Shown here: piece after piece, positions 58,794 to 64,000 of the stretch | Numbering within the stretch: the first letter of the stretch is position 1 | Layout: each line of letters opens with the position of its first letter | Source: Blastocatellia bacterium | GTDB taxonomy: Bacteria > Acidobacteriota > Blastocatellia > UBA7656 > JADIYM01 | DNA: 64,000 nucleotides | Reading direction: 5' to 3' | Assembly: GCA_016705245.1 (NCBI GenBank) | Contig: JADIYM010000016.1 | Coordinates: 62,001 to 126,000, forward strand | Position numbers and translations under genes: made by a program | The notes under the pieces: model-generated | Seen by the model: only the letters and a program-made list of their open reading frames with translations | The model's database searches: none | Told to the model about the DNA's origin: nothing

Positions 58794-59003
58794 TCACTCC
58801 ACCACCGCCGCCTCCTCATACACGAAGATCGCTTCGATCGGCTGCCCGAAGATCCTCGAGATCTTGAACGCGAGCGGCAGACTCGGGTCATACCGCTCCG
58901 TCTCGATCGCGTTCACGGTCTGGCGCGACACGCCGAGCCGCTCGGCAACGTCGTTTTGCGTCCAGTCCCTTTCAGCACGCAACACCTTGAGCCGGTTCTT
59001 CAT
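58794..59003 (-). CDS. XRE family (Cro/CI) helix-turn-helix regulator, small
   Basis: A 69-residue one-domain repressor starting at ATG 59003 (MKNRLKVLRAERDWTQNDVA). The HTH is ERLGVSRQTVNAIETERYDP, and the C-terminal LPLAFKISRIFGQPIEAIFV is the usual YozG-type continuation. It is coupled to the upstream membrane protein gene by an atga overlap. Such two-gene units of small XRE regulator plus four-helix membrane protein are common; the target and role of the membrane partner are mostly unknown. Candidate binding sites lie at the shared promoter. Confidence 0.9.
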   Translation of the reverse strand: MKNRLKVLRAERDWTQNDVAERLGVSRQTVNAIETERYDPSLPLAFKISRIFGQPIEAIFVYEEAAVVE

Positions 59004-59404
59004 CGGTAGCGCCTCGACGCAATCACAATCCCTCCGAAGTAGAAGACGGGCAGGTATGGCCAAACATGAAGGTAGGACCAGTCTTCGAAGGGCAGTGAGA
59101 TGGCTCGCTGAAGAAGCCCGAGCGTCATCAGAAACACCATCGTCACCAGAAACGCGATCGCAAGTGCCTCGAGCTGGATTCGACGCTGCAGTTCATCCAG
59201 GTCTCTCGCGCCGCGAACGACGAAAATCAGCGTCGCAACGAAGAACGGCACGGGCATCAGCGCAACCGCGACACGGACCCAAGTCGCGGCCTCCGAGTCT
59301 TTCAGCAAGACCCGGGCGACGAAATACGCCACGAACCACGACAGCGCCGCGATCGCCAGCCGAATGGTCTGGGCCCGATCGGATGATTTGGCTTGAGAAG
59401 TCAC
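59000..59404 (-). CDS. Four-helix membrane protein paired with XRE regulator
   Basis: A 134-residue protein from GTG 59404, with an optimal aggaggtgcagca ribosome binding site. Four hydrophobic helices: IRLAIAALSWFVAYFVARVL, VAVALMPVPFFVATLIFVV, LEALAIAFLVTMVFLMTLGL and WPYLPVFYFGGIVIASRRYR. The conserved DLDELQRRIQLEALA between helices 2 and 3 is characteristic of this partner family. It may act as a sensor or sequester the XRE protein. Unknown function otherwise. Confidence 0.82.
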   Translation of the reverse strand: MTSQAKSSDRAQTIRLAIAALSWFVAYFVARVLLKDSEAATWVRVAVALMPVPFFVATLIFVVRGARDLDELQRRIQLEALAIAFLVTMVFLMTLGLLQRAISLPFEDWSYLHVWPYLPVFYFGGIVIASRRYR

Positions 59405-59437
59405 TGCTGCACCTCCTGGGAATCCGAGTTGGCAGCA

Positions 59438-59466
59438 ATATAAAGCGAAGCTTTACATGATGTCAA
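59438..59466 (-). promoter_or_regulatory. Promoter and candidate operator of the membrane/XRE unit
   Basis: Read on the minus strand: TTGACA (59461-59466), 17-base spacer, TTATAT (59438-59443), a nearly perfect promoter. Two direct tgtaaa words about 21 bp apart (in tgtaaaagatgcttgacatc and tgtaaagcttcgctttatat) flank the -35 box. These are plausible autoregulatory XRE sites spaced two helical turns apart. Confidence 0.6.
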
Positions 59467-59490
59467 GCATCTTTTACAAAAAGACAAGTT

Positions 59491-59581
59491 CCTGCGTCTT
59501 TGCGAGGCCTTTTGCGCCTTTGCGCCTTTGCGCGAAATCACCCTGCGAAGGGATCTCGCGCAGAGGCGCAAAGGCGCAAAG
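59491..59581. repeat. Intergenic inverted repeat, family A copy 10
   Basis: Arms ctgcgtctttgcgaggcctt... and gcgcagaggcgcaaaggcgc... (59553 on) lie in the divergent gap, ending 18 bp before the sulfite reductase start. That copy cannot act as a terminator for either gene; it may sit in the sulfite reductase 5' UTR. Confidence 0.8.
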
Positions 59582-59599
59582 CAACAGAAAGGTGGACTC

Positions 59600-61312
59600 A
59601 TGAATCCTGTTGAACTCGCCAAATCCCTGAAGGACGGCCTCGACGTCCTCGAGGACCTCGACCGCATCGCCCACGGCGGTCCGTCCGCGATGACTCCCGA
59701 CGACGAAATCCGCCTGCGCTGGTACGGCATCTACACCCAGCGTCCGGCCGACGATGGCTACTTCATGGTCCGGACGCGAATTCCCGGTGGCGAGTTGACG
59801 CCGCGCGGGCTGCGGACGCTCGCCGGTATCGCCCGCGACTTCGGTGACGACCTCGTCGACGTCACGGTCCGCCAGAACATACAGTTCCACTGGGTTCGCG
59901 CCTCGAACCTGCCGGCGCTGCTCGATCGACTCCACGCCGCCGGACTCTCGACGACGGAGTCGTGCGGCGACTGTGTCCGCAACATCGTCGGTTGCCCGGT
60001 GTCGGGCGTCGACGCCGAGGAGCTTCACGACACCCGCGCGATCGTGCGCGAGGTGAACGACTTCTTCGTCGACAACCGCGCGTTCTCGAACCTGCCGCGC
60101 AAGTTCAAGATCGCGATCTCCGGCTGCGCCCGGCACTGCACCTTCCCCGAGGTCAACGACATCGGAATCTCTGCCTACCGCGGGGCTTCGGGCGTCGCGT
60201 TTCGCGTGCGCGTGGGCGGGGGACTCTCGACGTCGCCACGATTCTCGCGCGATCTCGGCGTTGCGATCGGCGCCGGCGACATCGCGCCGGTGTCGGCCGC
60301 GATCGCCGAGGTCTTCCGCGACAAGGGCGACCGGAAGAACCGAAAGCGATCCCGGCTCAAGTTCTTGGTCGAGGCCAAAGAGATCCCGTGGTTTCGCGAT
60401 GCCGTCGAGGCGCGGCTGGGCCGCACCCTCGAGCGGGCGCCCGAGCCCGAGCCGGTTCGCGAGCGCGACCGCGTTCACCTCGGCATCCATGCGCAGCGCC
60501 AGGAAGGCCTCGCCTTCGCAGGACTGTCGCTCGTCGGTGGCCGGACGAGCGGAACGGCGCTCGAGCGGATCGCGGATCTCGCCGAGGCTTACGGGTCCGA
60601 TCGAATCCGGACGACGAACAGTCAGAACATCCTGATCCTCGACCTGCCGGAGTCCCGCCTGCACGAGATCCGCCGAGACATCGCCGCGGCCCGCTTCGAC
60701 GCCGGTCCGTCGTGGGTGCGGCGCTCGATCATCGCGTGCACCGGCATCCAGTTTTGCAAGCTCGCGGTCGCCGAAACGAAGTCGCGCGCCGAGGCCATCG
60801 TCGACGAGCTCGAGCGCCGCATCACGATCGACGAACCGATCCGGATCTCGGTCACCGGCTGCCCGAATGCCTGCGGACAGCACCACATCTGCGACATCGG
60901 CCTCGAAGGCTCGGTCGTGTCGGTCGACGGCGTCAGGGAGGAAGCCTTTCAGGTGTTCCTCGGCGGAGGTGTGGGTGTGCGCGAGGCATTCGGCAAGCGC
61001 GCCGGCGTCCGGGTGCCGTCCGAGCGGCTTGCGGATGCGCTCGTGTCGCTGCTCGAGGGATACCGGGAACTGCGGACGGCGACCGAGACATTTCAGGACT
61101 TCTGCCTGCGAGCGGAGCCGGACACCCTCGCAGGATTGCTCAGAAGGGAATCGACGAACCGGCCGCCGTCGGAACGGCCAGCCGCTAGTCGGTCGTTCGG
61201 GAGAGGAGATCACCGATGGAGTTCCGTCAGCTCGAAATGTTCGTCGCACTCGTCGAGGCCGGCAGCGTCCAGCGCGCCGCAGAACGCGTCTTCCGCACCC
61301 AGCCAGCGGTGA
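59600..61312 (+). CDS. Siroheme- and [4Fe-4S]-containing nitrite/sulfite reductase
   Basis: A 570-residue two-half enzyme from ATG 59600 (MNPVELAKSLKDGLDVLEDL). Half 1 has MVRTRIPGGELTPRGLRTLA, VRQNIQFHWVRASNLPALLD and CGDCVRNIVGCPVSGVDAEE; half 2 has CTGIQFCKLAVAETKSRA and VTGCPNACGQHHICDIGLEG, giving the C-x5-C and C-x3-C cluster/siroheme ligands. By synteny with cobA and cysH this is an assimilatory sulfite reductase (NirA/SirA-type, ferredoxin-dependent) more likely than nitrite reductase. The last 40 residues read as out-of-frame sequence overlapping the LysR start by 97 bp; a shifted frame ends naturally at TAG 61186 (GIDEPAAVGTASR). A small indel near 61150 is probable. Confidence 0.9.
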   Translation: MNPVELAKSLKDGLDVLEDLDRIAHGGPSAMTPDDEIRLRWYGIYTQRPADDGYFMVRTRIPGGELTPRGLRTLAGIARDFGDDLVDVTVRQNIQFHWVRASNLPALLDRLHAAGLSTTESCGDCVRNIVGCPVSGVDAEELHDTRAIVREVNDFFVDNRAFSNLPRKFKIAISGCARHCTFPEVNDIGISAYRGASGVAFRVRVGGGLSTSPRFSRDLGVAIGAGDIAPVSAAIAEVFRDKGDRKNRKRSRLKFLVEAKEIPWFRDAVEARLGRTLERAPEPEPVRERDRVHLGIHAQRQEGLAFAGLSLVGGRTSGTALERIADLAEAYGSDRIRTTNSQNILILDLPESRLHEIRRDIAAARFDAGPSWVRRSIIACTGIQFCKLAVAETKSRAEAIVDELERRITIDEPIRISVTGCPNACGQHHICDIGLEGSVVSVDGVREEAFQVFLGGGVGVREAFGKRAGVRVPSERLADALVSLLEGYRELRTATETFQDFCLRAEPDTLAGLLRRESTNRPPSERPAASRSFGRGDHRWSSVSSKCSSHSSRPAASSAPQNASSAPSQR

Positions 61313-62178
61313 GCATGGCGATACGGAAGCTCGAGGAGGAGCTCGGCACGTCGCTCTTCAATCGCTCGGACAGAAACCCGGCGCCGACGGAGGTCGGGCG
61401 GTTGCTCTTCGACTACGCGACTCGATTGCTCGCGGCGCGCGACGAGGCCATCGTCGCGATCGACGGATTCGCCCGAGCGGAGCGAGGCCATCTGCGCATC
61501 GGCGCGAGCGAAAGCATCAGCCATCATCTGCTGCCGGAAGTGCTCTCGGCGTTTCACGACACGCATCCCGGGTTGACGATCGAGATCGCGTGCCGCTCTT
61601 CGCGCCTGCTTGCGCGCGACCTGCGCGAGCGCCGGCTGGACGTTGCGCTGCTCGCGTCGGCGCCCGAGGAAGAGGGTGTCGAGGCCGAGTGCCTGATGAG
61701 CGACGACCTCGTGCTCATCGTCGCGCCGGATCACCGGTTGGCCGGTGTCGCCGATGCCAGTGTCGCGGACCTTGCCGACGAGCTCGTGATCGTCGAGGGT
61801 CTGTCGACGCCCGCCGGCCGGGCGGTGACCGAGGCGTTTGCGCGCCAAGGCACGCGGCTTCAGATCGGGATCGAGAGCACGACGATCGAGACGATCAAGC
61901 GAGTGGTGGCCCGGCGACTCGGCGTGGGCTTCGTCCCGCGCCTGACGGTTGGCGACGAGGTGCGGCGCGGAGAGCTTGCGGTCGTCACGGTGCGCGATTT
62001 CGCATTTGAGCGGACGCTGTGGATTGCGCGCCGCGCTGGCGATGCTCCAACGGCGGCCGCGGCGGCGTTCGGCGGAATCGTGAAGTCAGTCGTGCCGAAG
62101 CTGGTGGCTGCGGCGGCCGAGGCTGCCTGTCCCGTCCGGCGACCACGGGCCGTCATCGCGTCAGGGTCATCGGCGTGA
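61216..62178 (+). CDS. LysR family transcriptional regulator
   Basis: A 320-residue regulator from ATG 61216. The HTH is MEFRQLEMFVALVEAGSVQR followed by AAERVFRTQPAVSMAIRKLE and ELGTSLFNRS; the effector domain follows from GHLRIGASESISHHLLPEVL to about 285, with AECLMSDDLVLIVAPDHRLA and VARRLGVGFVPRLTVGDEVR. By position directly after sulfite reductase it is a candidate sulfur-assimilation regulator (CysB/Cbl-like role), but such regulators occur in many contexts. The C-terminal 40 residues are Ala/Pro-rich. Effector unknown. Confidence 0.9.
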   Translation: MEFRQLEMFVALVEAGSVQRAAERVFRTQPAVSMAIRKLEEELGTSLFNRSDRNPAPTEVGRLLFDYATRLLAARDEAIVAIDGFARAERGHLRIGASESISHHLLPEVLSAFHDTHPGLTIEIACRSSRLLARDLRERRLDVALLASAPEEEGVEAECLMSDDLVLIVAPDHRLAGVADASVADLADELVIVEGLSTPAGRAVTEAFARQGTRLQIGIESTTIETIKRVVARRLGVGFVPRLTVGDEVRRGELAVVTVRDFAFERTLWIARRAGDAPTAAAAAFGGIVKSVVPKLVAAAAEAACPVRRPRAVIASGSSA

Positions 62179-62200
62179 TACGGCGCCCCGCAAAGGTAAG

Positions 62201-62296
62201 ACTCAGCGTCTCTGCGAGACCTCAGCGTCTCTGCGAGAACCTGTCTCGAGGACGAGTTTCCCGCAGAGGCGCTGAGGTTTCGCAGAGACGCTGAGG
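62201..62296. repeat. Intergenic inverted repeat, family A copy 11
   Basis: Arms actcagcgtctctgcgagac (with a tandem second copy) and cgcagaggcgctgaggtttc... lie 22 bp downstream of the LysR stop. It is the last family A element in the window. Confidence 0.82.
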
Positions 62297-62322
62297 AAAC
62301 GCAGTTCGTGACGTCACAGAGC

Positions 62323-62499
62323 CTACTCGCCCCGTCGCGCCGGCATGCGTCCCGCAGGCTGCGTACGGTTGTCCCGTCCGGACGTTAGAATCTGTCCCGC
62401 ATCGCGGTCCCGATCCGTGCGGCTCTCTTCGGAAGGCGTCGAGGCAACAATTTCGTGCTCGGTGGTCATAGGGTCGTTGTTGTTGATGTTCTCTTCCAT
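62323..62499 (-). CDS. Small acidic protein, unknown (possible)
   Basis: A 58-residue frame from ATG 62499 (MEENINNNDPMTTEHEIVAS), with gaggggagcggtacc as an imperfect ribosome binding site. It is hydrophilic, rich in Glu, Asp, Asn and Arg, with no signal or membrane segment, and ends QPAGRMPARRGE. A longer frame upstream is less likely. I do not recognise it. Confidence 0.35.
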   Translation of the reverse strand: MEENINNNDPMTTEHEIVASTPSEESRTDRDRDAGQILTSGRDNRTQPAGRMPARRGE

Positions 62500-62816
62500 G
62501 ATGGTACCGCTCCCCTCGCTCGTCGAACTGAAGACTGCGGTGCAACAGCCGTCGTTAACCGATCCGCAATCGGCGTGCCGAGAAATGCTCGACACCTGAG
62601 CCGCAGTGCGTTCGCAGTCCAGACACACGCCGCGACGTCGAGAATCAATTTCGGACACTCCGAACGGCCGTCATCAGGACACAGATGGGCAGGCGGCCAA
62701 CTTTCGTCAGTTTCTCGCCAGCTTCGACCGTGGCCCGGAGATTGCCAGTGAATCAACCTGAAGCGGCGTCCTGCTAACGCGCTTCCGTCAATACGAACAT
62801 CAGGGGGGTCTTCATC
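62500..62816. other. 317-bp gap without recognisable gene
   Basis: Open frames cross it but show no typical start or protein pattern. It probably holds the promoter for the small plus-strand frames that follow, which I cannot place. Confidence 0.35.
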
Positions 62817-62975
62817 ATGCAGCAACTCATTCAGCAGCTTACGCCTGCCTCGATGCACTATGCCGGCTACCCGCGAGGTGTGGCGAACCGTCGCCGTCGA
62901 CTCACCCTGTCGCACATCGTGTGCACCGCGCCCATCTTTGACCGGGCGCCCGAGCCATCAGTGGCCGCGGCGTGA
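62817..62975 (+). CDS. Small basic peptide, unknown
   Basis: A 52-codon frame from ATG 62817 behind a purine-rich caggggggtc. It encodes MQQLIQQLTPASMHYAGYPR, then GVANRRRRLTLSHIVCTAPI and FDRAPEPSVAAA. The Arg-rich centre and one Cys resemble small regulatory or precursor-type peptides, but no family is recognised. The stop overlaps the next frame by four bases (gtga), arguing for real translation of both. Confidence 0.4.
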   Translation: MQQLIQQLTPASMHYAGYPRGVANRRRRLTLSHIVCTAPIFDRAPEPSVAAA

Positions 62976-63148
62976 GAACCCAGGCCTTCCTGCTGACGAC
63001 GATACTCAGCCTGATCGGACTCGTCCTGATGGCCTTGGCCCTCTATCAATGGGCGCTGATTCTGCAGCATGAGGTTGATATGGAGCACGTGCGGCGTGAG
63101 AGCGCGCTCCTTGTCAGTGCAGCTGCTACCGTGCGACTGGGACCTTAG
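62972..63148 (+). CDS. Small single-helix membrane protein, unknown
   Basis: A 58-residue frame from GTG 62972, coupled by gtga to the preceding peptide. It has one membrane helix near residues 5-30 (FLLTTILSLIGLVLMALALY, QWALIL) followed by a short charged tail (HEVDMEHVRRESALLVSAAA). Likely inner-membrane with a cytoplasmic tail. No homology recognised. Confidence 0.45.
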   Translation: MRTQAFLLTTILSLIGLVLMALALYQWALILQHEVDMEHVRRESALLVSAAATVRLGP

Positions 63149-63296
63149 GGAAGTTGAGCTCCAAAAAGGCGATGTCGGGTACAGCAGCTGCTCTGAGTGA
63201 AGCGTGGCATTCAAAGTCGAGCGCGTGACCACAGCGAGCGTGGTCACGCGCTCCTTCCCCAACGGCAATCTTTCGATGGCCGTTGTGTCGTAACGT

Positions 63297-64000
63297 CTAT
63301 CTCCTGCTGAGTGCTTCGATTTCGGCGACAACGGCGTCAAACTGTTTGCGCGACTCGACGTACGTCGTCGAGTTCGTGACCGCGGTCTGTTTTCGAGCGG
63401 CCTCCGTGAATTCGCTGATGAGCGCCTGCATCGCACCCAGGAGCCGCGCGTGGACGCGCTGGCCGCTGGCCGGCGGTGTAACCATCGACGTACTTCGCTC
63501 CACCTCGCGCATTGCGGCGATGGCGGATTCGAGGTTGGCGCCCGACGCGGCCTCGGCCGCCAGCAACGCGTCGTGCCAACGCCGGAGTACCGGATCCATG
63601 GCCGACTTATACAGACCGATCGCTTCATCGGACGGCGACGCTGAGCCTGCGGGAGCCGGCGTGATCACCGTCGGAGGAGGCGCCGGCGTGGTCACGATGA
63701 CGGGCGCAGGTGAGGTCGTCGGCGTGGTCGGTGACCGTGCAGCGCCTCCCTCGCGAGACTGCTCCAGTCGAGCTCGCTCGAGCTCGGTTTCGCTCTGGCT
63801 GGCCCGGCCCCATTGGAAGAAGAGCACGCCGACAACGATGAGCGCTACGACGACGAAGAGCCCGGTAAGGATTTTTGCCGCGTCGCTCATGCCCCGGTCC
63901 TCGACGAAGACCGTCGACGGGCTGACGCGATCCGGCACCACGTACGGAGTTGCGACCAGCGCAATACCGCAGCCCTCGCACACGGTCTGCCCCGGAGTAT
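63297..64000 (-). CDS. Membrane protein with zinc-ribbon N-terminus, 5' partial
   Basis: The frame stays open to the window edge, so the start lies beyond 64000. The visible N-terminal text TPGQTVCEGCGIALVATPY is one half of a double zinc ribbon (CxxC), so the gene likely begins with another CxxC pair. A membrane helix follows near AKILTGLFVVVALIVVGVLF, then a Thr/Pro-rich linker (TTPTTSPAPVIVTTPAPPPT) and a helical C-terminal domain (SAMDPVLRRWHDALLAAEAA, LLGAMQALISEFTEAARKQT). Location: cytoplasmic ribbon, extracytoplasmic helical part. Function unknown. Confidence 0.75.
   Translation of the reverse strand, partial: TPGQTVCEGCGIALVATPYVVPDRVSPSTVFVEDRGMSDAAKILTGLFVVVALIVVGVLFFQWGRASQSETELERARLEQSREGGAARSPTTPTTSPAPVIVTTPAPPPTVITPAPAGSASPSDEAIGLYKSAMDPVLRRWHDALLAAEAASGANLESAIAAMREVERSTSMVTPPASGQRVHARLLGAMQALISEFTEAARKQTAVTNSTTYVESRKQFDAVVAEIEALSRR

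Noticed and set aside
1..64000. rRNA, tRNA, CRISPR, prophage and transposase genes
   Set aside because: I found no convincing example by eye. Palindromic elements are present, but without a transposase. Absence of tRNA was not verified by a dedicated program.

Overview
This is a 64 kb stretch of a high-GC bacterial chromosome. It has no rRNA, tRNA, phage or plasmid genes, and nothing in it fixes the taxonomy. The mix of two-component and partner-switching genes, SUMF1-type proteins, CHAT and FG-GAP proteins, many Sec-secreted lipoproteins, and palindromic repeats in the gaps is what I would expect of an Acidobacteriota-like soil or sediment organism. That is inference only. Protein-coding density is high, and genes sit on both strands in short operons.

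Layout. 0-9.6 kb: a broken DUF4384-like gene, a secreted SUMF1 protein, a YcaQ-like winged-helix protein, a DUF433/DUF5615 toxin-antitoxin-like pair, a broken isoaspartyl peptidase, an oligopeptide-type binding protein and a DEAD-box helicase. 9.7-16.4 kb (minus strand): an apparent amino-acid utilisation operon of M28 peptidase, class III aminotransferase, two-subunit CoA-transferase and APC permease. 16.7-21.4 kb: a 1554-residue FG-GAP protein with two repeat types. 21.6-30.6 kb: small secreted or lipid-anchored proteins, DinB proteins, an orphan histidine kinase with a periplasmic binding domain, a phosphatase-fold lipoprotein, a GNAT acetyltransferase and an ABM protein. 30.7-42.2 kb: a signalling island with a 1601-residue hybrid kinase, CheR, a secreted protein with kinase-like motifs, a receiver-SpoIIE phosphatase, a Ser/Thr kinase-SUMF1 fusion, an RsbW-like kinase and a STAS protein. 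43.2-48.9 kb: an ECF-type sigma factor, a zinc-finger/TPR anti-sigma candidate, a TPR-CHAT peptidase and an unknown lower-GC partner. 49-56.6 kb: glycolipid glycosyltransferase, polytopic membrane protein, two radical SAM genes (one broken) and a PQQ-type beta-propeller. 56.7-62.2 kb: a sulfur and siroheme region with cobA, a damaged cysH, a sulfite reductase and a LysR regulator. 62.3-64 kb: small open frames and a zinc-ribbon membrane protein running off the window.

Three things stand out. First, upstream of cobA/cysH a well-spaced sigma70-type promoter leads into a 26-codon frame with five Cys codons, including a Cys-Cys-Cys run. A GC-rich hairpin follows, so it looks like a cysteine-responsive attenuator. 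Second, the sigma/anti-sigma/CHAT/unknown-partner cassette looks like a regulated peptidase-substrate system. Third, the gaps hold at least five families of long inverted repeats, and at least seven genes carry frameshifts, stops or deletions. Either this genome is decaying locally or the assembly has an indel problem; sequence alone cannot separate the two.
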